The notes beneath the pieces are model-generated. The model saw only the letters and a program-made list of their open reading frames with translations, did not search any database and was not told the DNA's origin. Below, piece by piece: positions 7,217 to 12,740 of a stretch of DNA of 12,740 nt (the stretch's first letter is position 1; the number at the start of each line of letters is the position of its first letter). Source of the stretch: an uncultured Solobacterium sp. (GTDB taxonomy: Bacteria; Bacillota_I; Bacilli_A; Erysipelotrichales; Erysipelotrichaceae); contig CALISH010000062.1 of NCBI GenBank assembly GCA_938041275.1, forward strand, positions 1-12,740, written 5' to 3'. Position numbers and translations under genes: made by a program.

Positions 7217-8080
7217 ATGATTGCACGAATCACGAAAATCGTATCGAAGAATTATCGTATCTTAACTTCTGACAAGAAATATTATGATGCGATTGTCATG
7301 GGTAAAGTGCGTCGCCAAGATGCACCTGTTGCGGGAGATTTGGTAGAGTGTGAAGAGATTGATGGTCGTTATGTCATTCAAAAAATCATGCCACGAACCA
7401 ATCGATTGATTCGACCGGCAGTAGCAAATGTTGACCAAGCACTCATTGTGATGAGTGTAAAAGATCCTGATTTTTCAACTGCGTTAATTGATCGTCTAAG
7501 TATTCTTATCATGCACGCAGGCGTTGAACCTGTATTGATTATTACAAAATGTGATTTAGGTTTTAGCCAAGAAGTAGAAGAGCAGATTCAAGCATATGAA
7601 AATGGTGCGATGAGAGTAATTCGTACTGCAAAGGGTAGTTTAGATCCTTCTATTGCAGGTCTTTTGACAAATAAGATTTCAGTATTAACTGGTCAAAGTG
7701 GAGCTGGTAAGAGTACATTGTTAAACCAATTAGAACCATCGTTTCACCTAGCAACCCAAGAGATTTCTAAGGCACTTGGAAGAGGTAAACATACAACAAG
7801 ACATAATGAATTACACGAGGTTGCAGGGGGACTTGTAGCAGATACACCAGGCTTTAGTTCCCTGGATTTTTCACATATTCAAGCTAGTGAATTAGCTGAA
7901 TATGTACCAGACTTTGTACCATACCTACATGATTGCCGCTTCAATGACTGTGTTCATCAAAATGAACCAGGTTGTAAAATTAAAGAAGCGGTAGAAGCAG
8001 GTAAAATATCCAAAGAACGCTATGAAAACTATCTAAGCGTTTTACAGATGATTCAAGAGAGAAGGGAGAAATACTTATGA
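7217..8080 (+). CDS. rsgA: Ribosome small subunit-dependent GTPase A (RsgA/CpgA)
   Basis: A 287-residue circularly permuted GTPase acting late in 30S assembly. An N-terminal OB-fold (about 1-65) precedes G-motifs in permuted order: NKxD-type TKCD (110-113), P-loop GQSGAGKST (159-167), switch I GKHTTRH (190-196) and DTPG (209-212). The C-terminal zinc site uses Cys240, Cys245, His247 and Cys253 (DCRFNDCVHQ-NEPGC). All key residues are present. The start is placed at ATG 7217, with AAGGAG five bases upstream, rather than the GTG at 7211. The gap to prkC is 9 bases and the stop overlaps the rpe start by 4 (ATGA). The neighbourhood of PrpC/PrkC fits known phosphorylation of this GTPase in Bacillus. 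Confidence 0.96.
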   Translation: MIARITKIVSKNYRILTSDKKYYDAIVMGKVRRQDAPVAGDLVECEEIDGRYVIQKIMPRTNRLIRPAVANVDQALIVMSVKDPDFSTALIDRLSILIMHAGVEPVLIITKCDLGFSQEVEEQIQAYENGAMRVIRTAKGSLDPSIAGLLTNKISVLTGQSGAGKSTLLNQLEPSFHLATQEISKALGRGKHTTRHNELHEVAGGLVADTPGFSSLDFSHIQASELAEYVPDFVPYLHDCRFNDCVHQNEPGCKIKEAVEAGKISKERYENYLSVLQMIQERREKYL

Positions 8081-8730
8081 TTGTTGCACCATCCGTATTA
8101 TCTTTAGATTACAGTCATATGACTGAACAATGTGAACTACTAAATTCTTCCAAGGCAGAGTGGATGCACTTTGATGTCATGGATGGACACTTTGTAAAGA
8201 ACTTAACCTTTGGACCAGATATCTTAAAGGGATTTGTTAAACTGTCTCCATTATTTAAAGATGTTCATCTAATGGTTACCAACCCTAAGATGTTCGCTGA
8301 TGTATTTATGAATGCTGGTGCAGATCAGATTACTTTCCACGTTGAAACAATCTACGACAAAGAAGAAATCAAAGCACTCGCAAAGCATATCCATGATCAG
8401 GGGAAAAAAGTTGGTCTTACATTAAAGCCACAGACACCAATTGAAGTGTTAAAGCCATTCTTGCATGATTTTGATTTATTCCTAATTATGAGTGTAGAAC
8501 CAGGTTTTGGTGGTCAGAAGTTTATGCCAGAAGCACTAGAACGCATTCGTACACTACGCACATGGTTAAACGAAGAGGGTCTTGATACACATATTGAAGT
8601 TGATGGTGGTATCAATGAAGAAACAGGTGCTTTATGTGCTGAAGCTGGAGCAGATGTACTTGTTGCTGGCTCTTATGTCTTTAAGAATGATATCCACGAA
8701 GTATGTGAGAAATTATGGAAACTTCAGTAG
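8077..8730 (+). CDS. rpe: Ribulose-phosphate 3-epimerase
   Basis: A 217-residue TIM-barrel enzyme of normal family length, interconverting ribulose 5-phosphate and xylulose 5-phosphate in the pentose phosphate pathway. Family motifs are APSVLSLDYSHM at the N-terminus, HFDVMDGHFVKNLTFGP (32-48, with metal-binding His32, catalytic Asp34 and the second metal-binding His at 39 region), HLMV (64-67), FHVE, LTLKPQTP, MSVEPGFGGQKF (phosphate-binding loop), EVDGGI (second catalytic Asp) and VLVAGSYVF. It overlaps rsgA by 4 bases and thiN by 16 bases, so it is translationally coupled on both sides. Its presence between rsgA and thiN is a conserved Bacillota arrangement. Confidence 0.96.
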   Translation: MIVAPSVLSLDYSHMTEQCELLNSSKAEWMHFDVMDGHFVKNLTFGPDILKGFVKLSPLFKDVHLMVTNPKMFADVFMNAGADQITFHVETIYDKEEIKALAKHIHDQGKKVGLTLKPQTPIEVLKPFLHDFDLFLIMSVEPGFGGQKFMPEALERIRTLRTWLNEEGLDTHIEVDGGINEETGALCAEAGADVLVAGSYVFKNDIHEVCEKLWKLQ

Positions 8731-9315
8731 CTATTATCTTAAAACGTTGTACAACAATTCCAGCTGCAGAAGACTATATTGGTGTAGATAAAGGTGCCTT
8801 AACACTTGCAAGAAGTGGTAAGAGAATGTTACTGGCAATTGGTGATTTTGATTCTGTAGAAGAAAGGGATTTGTCTTGTATCAAGGATTATAGTGATACA
8901 TTCATTCAACTAAATCCTATCAAAGATGATACCGATAGCGAGGCAGCAGTTATGTATGCCATTGAGAAAGGCTATCAAAAAATCCACCTCTATGGTGGAC
9001 TTGGTGGAAGACTGGATCATGCGATGATTAATTTACGGTTGGTATCCTGAAACTGAATATCTCCATGATGAGAATAACTATATTTATTCTCTTGGTGAGG
9101 GTATACATTCTATTGAAAAATACGACTATACATATATCTCGTTCTTTACCGAAGATGAATCAATTATCACTTTGGAAGGAATGAAATATCCATTGACCAA
9201 TCAAAAGCTTACCAATAAAGATACCTATACCACTTCTAATGAAATTTTAGAAGATAAAGGTATCATCACTGTGCATGCAGGCAAGGTAACCGTTATACAA
9301 TCAAAAGATGCATAA
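8715..9315 (+). pseudogene. thiN: Thiamine pyrophosphokinase, broken by a frameshift
   Basis: Thiamine pyrophosphokinase makes thiamine diphosphate from thiamine and ATP. The first frame (8715-9050, 111 residues) holds the catalytic half: IGVDKGAL, IGDFDSV, KDDTDSEAA and GGLGGRLDHAMINL, then stops at TGA 9048-9050. The next frame up by one (open from 9028, stop TAA 9313-9315) continues with the second half: WYPETEYLHDENN and the thiamine-binding part with YISFF, LEGMKYPLTNQ, TTSNEI and VHAGKVTVI. Together they make about 200 residues, the normal length. Joining the frames needs +1 movement, equivalent to one inserted or two lost bases near 9033-9048. Both halves keep family motifs, so the lesion is recent, a sequencing error, or recoding. 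The start overlaps rpe by 16 bases and has only a weak ribosome site. Confidence 0.88.
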
Positions 9316-9342
9316 AAAAATTCCCTTCGGGGAATTCTTTTT
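9314..9342. terminator. Bidirectional intrinsic terminator with UUCG tetraloop
   Basis: Stem AATTCCC (9319-9325), loop TTCG (9326-9329) and GGGAATT (9330-9336), flanked by an A-run (9314-9320) on the left and T-run (9338-9342) on the right. It can end the plus-strand run after thiN, whose stop codon touches it, and the convergent rpmB transcript. The C(UUCG)G loop is exceptionally stable in RNA when read from the plus strand. Confidence 0.88.
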
Positions 9343-9356
9343 CATATAACCGGCGA

Positions 9357-9560
9357 TTACTCAGCAGCTTTAGCCTTAGCTCCTGCCTTTAATGTCTTTA
9401 ATGCGCGAGCTGAGATCTTAACTGTCTGTGGCTTGCCATCAACGATCATGTGAACCTTTTGTAAATTCACATTCCACTTACGACGAGTAGCACGTAGGGA
9501 GTGGGAACGTCTGTTTCCTGACATTGCTTTCTTACCGGATACAGCACATACTCTGGACAT
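9357..9560 (-). CDS. rpmB: Large subunit ribosomal protein L28 (bL28)
   Basis: A 67-residue basic protein, with MSRVCAVSGKKAMSGNRRSH at the start, typical bL28 (compare C-x-x-(S/T)GK and G-x-x-x-SH), then ATRRKWNVNLQKV and the C-terminal VKISARALKTLKAG. It belongs to the 50S subunit. It has a single Cys and no zinc pairs. The frame extends upstream to 9623, but the start at 9560 is chosen because the family N-terminus begins there and a perfect AGGAGG lies 7 bases before it. It is a single-gene transcription unit on the minus strand, convergent with thiN and divergent from ftsA. Adjacent rpmB is usual at the end of the rsgA-rpe-thiN run in Bacillota. Confidence 0.95.
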   Translation of the reverse strand: MSRVCAVSGKKAMSGNRRSHSLRATRRKWNVNLQKVHMIVDGKPQTVKISARALKTLKAGAKAKAAE

Positions 9561-9567
9561 ACCATAA

Positions 9568-9573
9568 CCTCCT
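9568..9573 (-). promoter_or_regulatory. Shine-Dalgarno of rpmB
   Basis: CCTCCT on the plus strand reads AGGAGG on the minus strand, 7 bases before the ATG at 9560-9558. It rules out the longer in-frame start at 9623. Another ATG at 9565 is out of frame. Confidence 0.9.
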
Positions 9574-9594
9574 TTACTTATAATTTGCTTACAA

Positions 9595-9623
9595 AAGATA
9601 TCATAGATTACTTGTAAATGCAA
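9595..9623 (-). promoter_or_regulatory. Probable rpmB promoter
   Basis: On the minus strand TTGCAT (complement of 9618-9623) and TATCTT (complement of 9595-9600) are 17 bases apart, giving a leader of about 28 bases. A shifted alternative in the same stretch is TTGGTT with TATGAT at 16 bases. Motif match only. Confidence 0.5.
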
Positions 9624-9730
9624 CCAAAAAAGTAGTGGTTAGATTCTGTTTTTCAAAGTTTCCTATAGAAGATGCAGAAATGAATTATGTAAATTCTATG
9701 AAAATAGGCTGTTTATGGGTGGTAATCGAC

Positions 9731-9746
9731 TACATTTTGAAATGTA
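9731..9746. repeat. Inverted repeat inside the ftsA promoter
   Basis: TACATTT (9731-9737), a 2-base centre TG, and AAATGTA (9740-9746) form a perfect 7-2-7 dyad over the -35 region and the start of the spacer. Position and symmetry suit a repressor or activator site, but no cognate regulator is recognised. Confidence 0.45.
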
Positions 9747-9759
9747 AATGTGATAAAAT
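9731..9759 (+). promoter_or_regulatory. Probable ftsA-ftsZ promoter, extended -10
   Basis: TGA followed by TAAAAT (9754-9759) is an extended -10; the 17-base -35 position holds the poor TACATT (9731-9736). The start would fall near 9766, with Shine-Dalgarno GAAAGGAGA at 9772-9780. The -35 and spacer are occupied by an inverted repeat. The stretch 9624-9730 between this and the rpmB promoter shows no gene. Confidence 0.5.
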
Positions 9760-9787
9760 ACGAATATAACTGAAAGGAGACTTCACG

Positions 9788-11050
9788 GTGACAGATAAAC
9801 AGATTTATGCAGCAATTGAAGCTGCTGACCATGAGGTTCGATTGGTAATTGGTGAGTTTTTCAACACCAGATTTAATATTATAAAGGTTGAAAGAGTACC
9901 ATGTAGCGGACTCTCTTATAATGGCATTACAGACCAACAGGCTTTGATTGGTTCCATCAAGCAAGCAGCAGCGTCTGCTAAGAAGATGGTAGGTGCTAGT
10001 GTACAACAGGTGATTCTTGCAATCCCTGCATTTAATTTAAAGCGTATCTCTTTGAAATCAACAGTTGATATTGAAGGTATTGATGGAACGGTAACAATTC
10101 AAGATGTACGTAATGCAATAAAGAAAGCCGAAGCAGTCAATATCGGTAATGACAGTGCTTTGATTCAAACAGTTTGTGTAAAGTATACGGTCAATGGTAT
10201 GACAACACGTCGTATTCCGCTTGGAGAAAAGTGCTCTCAGTTGATTGTTGATATTGACTTATTATGTGCAGATCGTAAATTTGCCTATGAATTAGTGAGC
10301 TGTGTGGAGAAAGTAGGTCTAAAAGTAATGGATATCTTTGCGGATATCTACGCTGTCGGTAAAGAAGCTGCTCTATTTGAACAGTCTGTTGATCGTCAAG
10401 TGATTGTTTTAAAGGTAGAACGCGATGCGACGACATTAGGTCTTCTTTATAAGGGAAGATTTGCGGCATCTACGATTTTGCCTATGGGACTTGGAAATAT
10501 CGCAAACGCAGCTGTTGAAAAATATGGCATTAATATGAAGAATGTTATTGAGTTAATCAAGTATAGCGCAAGACTTGATCAGACAGTATGTTCTTCGAAT
10601 ATTATCCATATTTGGAACGATAATGGTGAAAATAGAACCATCAGCGAGCAGGAGTTAGTAGACTGCATTCGCCCTAATATTGAAACATGGTTGAATGCAA
10701 TTACAGAAACTTGCGAAGGAATCTTGCAAGCAGGTGAAACAACTGTTATTATTACTGGTGAAGGTGGCGAAACTATAGGTTTAGAAAACCTTTTAAGCAA
10801 GCGCCTAAATGTAGAAGTTAGAGATTATATTCCGGAAACATTAGGGGGAAGAAATGCAGCATTAACCGCATGTCTCGGATTGTTCTATGCCTACCAAGAT
10901 AGATTACCTATTATCGGTCAGACTGAAAACAGCTTAGATCTTGATGCTTTTATCAAAAACGTATCCTACCGTGATAGAAAGGTAGAGACTACGAAAGAAG
11001 ATACCTTGACAAATAAACTCAAGGGATTGTTTCTCGATGGAAAGAAATAA
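9788..11050 (+). CDS. ftsA: FtsA-like cell division protein with degenerate ATP site
   Basis: A 420-residue actin-fold protein, identified as FtsA by length, position just before ftsZ, a recognisable 1C-like region (about 88-165, with IQDVRNAIKKAEAV, VKYTVNG and IPLGEKCSQLIVDID) and a C-terminal candidate amphipathic helix TLTNKLKGLFLDGKK (406-420) for membrane attachment. FtsA normally tethers FtsZ filaments to the membrane. Nucleotide motifs are eroded: phosphate-1, normally DIG(S/T)-like, reads AAIEAADHEVRLVIGE (8-23); phosphate-2, normally DIGGGTTD, reads KVERDATTLG (209-218) without the glycines; the adenosine motif is partly kept as IITGEGGETIGL (321-332). The GTG start follows GAAAGGAGA. 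ftsZ starts 18 bases downstream. It might bind nucleotide weakly or not at all. Pilus or MreB-type actin homologues are less likely given the ftsZ context. Confidence 0.85.
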   Translation: MTDKQIYAAIEAADHEVRLVIGEFFNTRFNIIKVERVPCSGLSYNGITDQQALIGSIKQAAASAKKMVGASVQQVILAIPAFNLKRISLKSTVDIEGIDGTVTIQDVRNAIKKAEAVNIGNDSALIQTVCVKYTVNGMTTRRIPLGEKCSQLIVDIDLLCADRKFAYELVSCVEKVGLKVMDIFADIYAVGKEAALFEQSVDRQVIVLKVERDATTLGLLYKGRFAASTILPMGLGNIANAAVEKYGINMKNVIELIKYSARLDQTVCSSNIIHIWNDNGENRTISEQELVDCIRPNIETWLNAITETCEGILQAGETTVIITGEGGETIGLENLLSKRLNVEVRDYIPETLGGRNAALTACLGLFYAYQDRLPIIGQTENSLDLDAFIKNVSYRDRKVETTKEDTLTNKLKGLFLDGKK

Positions 11051-11068
11051 ATTGGAGAGGTAAACGTT

Positions 11069-12151
11069 ATGGCAGAATTAACTTACAACCAGGTAGCAAA
11101 AATCAAGGTATTTGGTGTCGGCGGAGCAGGTAGCAACGCTGTAAACCGCATGGTACAGGAAGGCGTTCAGGGTGTTGAATTCTATATCGCTAATACTGAT
11201 CTTCAGGCAATGGATATTTCTCCAGTTGCAAATAAGATTCAGTTAGGTAAAGAAGGTCTTGGCGCTGGTGGTAACCCAGATAATGGACGCAAGGCAGCTG
11301 TAGAAAGCGAAGACGCTATCCGTAAATCTATGGAAGGTGCCGATATGGTATTCCTTACAGCAGGTATGGGTGGAGGAACTGGTACAGGTGCAGCCCCATT
11401 ATTCGCAAAGATTGCTAAGGAACTTGGATGCTTAACAGTAGGTATCGTTACTAAGCCATTCAATTTCGAAGGTAAGAGAAGAGAAAGAAATGCTGAACAG
11501 GGTCTTGAACAACTCAAGGAGTATGTAGACTCATTGATTATCATTTCTAATAATAAAGTATTAGAAGTAATCGGACATATTCCATTCCAGGATGCGTTCA
11601 AGGAAGCAGACAATATCTTACGTCAAGGCGTACAGACAATTACTGACTTGATTGCTGTTCCTGCAATGATTAACTTGGACTTCGCAGACATTAAGAGTAT
11701 TATGGAAGGTCAAGGTTCCGCATTATTCGGTATTGGTATGGCTGATGGCGATGACAAGGCTAGAGAAGCTGCAGCACGCGCTATTCAATCTCCATTACTA
11801 GAGGCACAGATTGCTGGTGCAAAGAGTGCTATTATCAACGTTACTGGTGGTACAAGCATGTCTGCATTTGATGCATCTGAAGCAGTTGACTTCATCCGTG
11901 AAGCAGCTGGTAATGATATTGATATCATCTTCGGTGTAGCTATTAATGATAAGATTGGCGATGCAATTATCGTTTCTGTTATCGCTACAGGTTTCGAATT
12001 GTCTGAACCTAAGAAGGAAGAAGAAAAGAAGGCTGCTCCTTCCACAAAGCCAGCGAGTGGTGTTTCATTACAGAATGATGACTCTGCTGTATTTGGTTCT
12101 TCATCTTCTGATGCAAGTGACAGTATTCCTGGTTTCTTTAGAAGAGGTTAA
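11069..12151 (+). CDS. ftsZ: Cell division GTPase FtsZ
   Basis: A 360-residue tubulin homologue that polymerises into the division ring. Motifs are the nucleotide loop VGGAGSNAVN (17-26), the tubulin signature GGGTGTGAAP (101-110), the TKPF/FEG(K)RR segment (128-138) and the catalytic T7 loop NLDFAD (202-207, with Asp204 and Asp207). The globular part ends near 312. A short charged and Ser-rich linker (about 313-350) leads to the conserved C-terminal peptide SIPGFFRRG (352-360), where FtsA and other partners bind; the usual IPAFLR consensus reads IPGFFR here. Shine-Dalgarno GGAGAGG (11054-11060 region) precedes the ATG. It is cotranscribed with ftsA and ends at a strong terminator. All GTPase residues look intact, in contrast to the partner FtsA. 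Confidence 0.98.
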   Translation: MAELTYNQVAKIKVFGVGGAGSNAVNRMVQEGVQGVEFYIANTDLQAMDISPVANKIQLGKEGLGAGGNPDNGRKAAVESEDAIRKSMEGADMVFLTAGMGGGTGTGAAPLFAKIAKELGCLTVGIVTKPFNFEGKRRERNAEQGLEQLKEYVDSLIIISNNKVLEVIGHIPFQDAFKEADNILRQGVQTITDLIAVPAMINLDFADIKSIMEGQGSALFGIGMADGDDKAREAAARAIQSPLLEAQIAGAKSAIINVTGGTSMSAFDASEAVDFIREAAGNDIDIIFGVAINDKIGDAIIVSVIATGFELSEPKKEEEKKAAPSTKPASGVSLQNDDSAVFGSSSSDASDSIPGFFRRG

Positions 12152-12154
12152 TTT

Positions 12155-12180
12155 AAGAGGGCATTTATGTCCTCTTTTTT
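12155..12180 (+). terminator. Intrinsic terminator of ftsA-ftsZ
   Basis: AAGAGGGCAT (12155-12164) pairs with ATGTCCTCTT (12167-12176), with one G-U pair; the innermost bases open to form the loop. The T-run reaches 12180. It lies 3 bases after the ftsZ stop. Confidence 0.9.
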
Positions 12181-12207
12181 CATATCTATCATAAAGGGGA
12201 GGTAGTT

Positions 12208-12660
12208 ATGCAGTACAATCATCATGTATCCGTAAGTGGTTTAATTGTGAATGAAAATGACGAAGTATTACTTGTCAAAAATGCATTCCGTGGGTGGGAG
12301 TGTCCAACAGGATTTGTGGCAGAACATGAATCACTACAAAATGCATTAGAGAGAATTATCTTTGATGAGACGGGTGTAAATGTTATAATTCTTGATCTTG
12401 TTGGCATCAACAAAGATCTAACATTTAACAATGTAAATGTAGACTTTATCTGCAAGTATGAAAGTGGAGAACTTGTAGCTAGTGGCAGTAGTCAAGAATT
12501 AAAGTGGGTCAATAAGATGGATGCTAAACTCATGGTAAAAGATGCACTTGTACATGAAATGCTTCAAAACATGCTTTACTATCGCGGTAGAGTGGGATGT
12601 TGGAATTTCAAGAAGAATCCATTTGAAATGATAGAGAAAGATGTTTATCCGAAGATTTAA
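12208..12660 (+). CDS. Nudix-family protein with degenerate Nudix box
   Basis: A 150-residue cytoplasmic protein with the Nudix fold pattern: N-terminal strand HHVSVSGLIVNENDEVLLVKN, then GWECPTG and a Nudix box at 35-57. Against G-x5-E-x7-R-E-U-x-E-E-x-G-U it has Gly35, Glu41 and Arg49, then Ile50 where Glu is expected, Asp53 for the first Glu of the EE pair, Glu54 and Gly56. Family members hydrolyse nucleoside diphosphates linked to another group; substrate is not readable, and the substitutions may lower activity. Shine-Dalgarno AGGGGAGG (12195-12202) lies 5 bases before the ATG. Only 27 bases separate it from the ftsZ terminator and no good promoter fits, so expression may depend on read-through. 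The stop codon forms part of a downstream hairpin. Confidence 0.82.
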   Translation: MQYNHHVSVSGLIVNENDEVLLVKNAFRGWECPTGFVAEHESLQNALERIIFDETGVNVIILDLVGINKDLTFNNVNVDFICKYESGELVASGSSQELKWVNKMDAKLMVKDALVHEMLQNMLYYRGRVGCWNFKKNPFEMIEKDVYPKI

Positions 12661-12682
12661 GAAGAACAATTGTTCTTCTTTT
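12659..12682 (+). terminator. Intrinsic terminator after the Nudix gene
   Basis: AAGAAGAACAA (12659-12669) directly abuts its complement TTGTTCTTCTT (12670-12680), and TTTT follows to 12682. The central bases would open as the RNA loop. The stem starts inside the stop codon. Confidence 0.75.
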
Positions 12683-12688
12683 ATTATT

Positions 12689-12710
12689 ATAGGAAAACGA
12701 AGTTTCCTAT
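12689..12710. repeat. Inverted repeat, 8-bp stem
   Basis: ATAGGAAA (12689-12696) and TTTCCTAT (12703-12710) are perfect complements around a 6-base loop ACGAAG. On the plus strand it is followed by AAAAA, not T, and on the minus strand by AATAATAA, so it is not a standard intrinsic terminator either way. Confidence 0.6.
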
Positions 12711-12716
12711 AAAAAC

Positions 12717-12733
12717 CATACGCTATGCGTATG
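12717..12733. repeat. Inverted repeat, 7-bp stem at window end
   Basis: CATACGC (12717-12723) and GCGTATG (12727-12733) are perfect complements around TAT. It is the third inverted repeat in a row after the Nudix gene; the window ends 7 bases later, so its role is unknown. Confidence 0.6.
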
Positions 12734-12740
12734 AGAAGGG

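Noticed and set aside
8582..8791. Plus-strand open frame across the rpe-thiN junction
   Set aside because: It is an alternate frame of rpe and thiN, both of which have clear family motifs in their own frames.
9561..9623. N-terminal 21-residue extension of L28
   Set aside because: It spans the Shine-Dalgarno and probable promoter, and the bL28 family starts at the internal Met (9560).
9655..9667. AAGTTTCCTATA shared with 12701-12711
   Set aside because: A 12-base match in AT-rich DNA over this length is expected by chance, and the first copy lacks the inverted partner arm at the same spacing.
9662..9708. Possible hairpin CCT-ATAGAA with TTCTAT-AGG between the rpmB and ftsA promoters
   Set aside because: Short AT-rich stem with a long loop and bulge, and neither predicted transcript covers it.
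11239..12045. Minus-strand open frames opposite ftsZ
   Set aside because: They are shadows of ftsZ codon bias; no ribosome site, no recognisable protein.

Overview
The window is AT-rich, gene-dense bacterial chromosome and looks like core genome rather than a mobile or accessory region. Gene order and protein style point to a low-GC Gram-positive (Bacillota). The order tmcAL / yceD-rpmF and the run rsmB-rlmN-prpC-prkC-rsgA-rpe-thiN-rpmB are typical of that phylum. The unusual FtsA and the L32 without zinc cysteines suggest a lineage away from Bacillus, possibly Erysipelotrichia. That placement is an inference from familiarity, not from a search.

Layout. (1) 1-600, minus strand: 5' part of tmcAL, a tRNA(Met) acetylation enzyme, cut by the window edge. 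It is divergent from an alpha/beta hydrolase (668-1537), and the two share a compact promoter region. (2) 1630-2401: strong promoter, yceD, rpmF and an intrinsic terminator. (3) 2405-9342: a long plus-strand run with rRNA methyltransferases rsmB and rlmN, the PP2C phosphatase prpC, the PASTA kinase prkC, the ribosome-assembly GTPase rsgA, rpe and a thiN reading frame broken by a frameshift. From rlmN to thiN the genes overlap or lie within 9 bases of each other. The run ends at a hairpin with a UUCG loop that also serves the convergent rpmB gene. (4) 9357-9560, minus strand: rpmB. (5) 9731-12180: promoter with an inverted repeat, a strongly diverged ftsA, then ftsZ and a terminator. (6) 12208-12660: a Nudix-family protein with a degenerate Nudix box, then three consecutive inverted repeats up to the window edge.

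Function. Most genes serve ribosome and tRNA maturation (TmcAL, YceD, L32, RsmB, RlmN, RsgA, L28), Ser/Thr phospho-signalling linked to cell wall state (PrpC/PrkC) and cell division (FtsA/FtsZ). No intergenic gap exceeds 300 bases; the longest is 9561-9787 (227 bases), holding two divergent promoters. I see no tRNA, rRNA, CRISPR array, insertion sequence or phage gene.

I found no clear new multi-gene system. The points most worth a second look are the FtsA whose ATP-site motifs are eroded, the thiN frameshift at a UCC-UGA stop, the apparently leaderless rlmN, and the inverted repeat inside the ftsA promoter.
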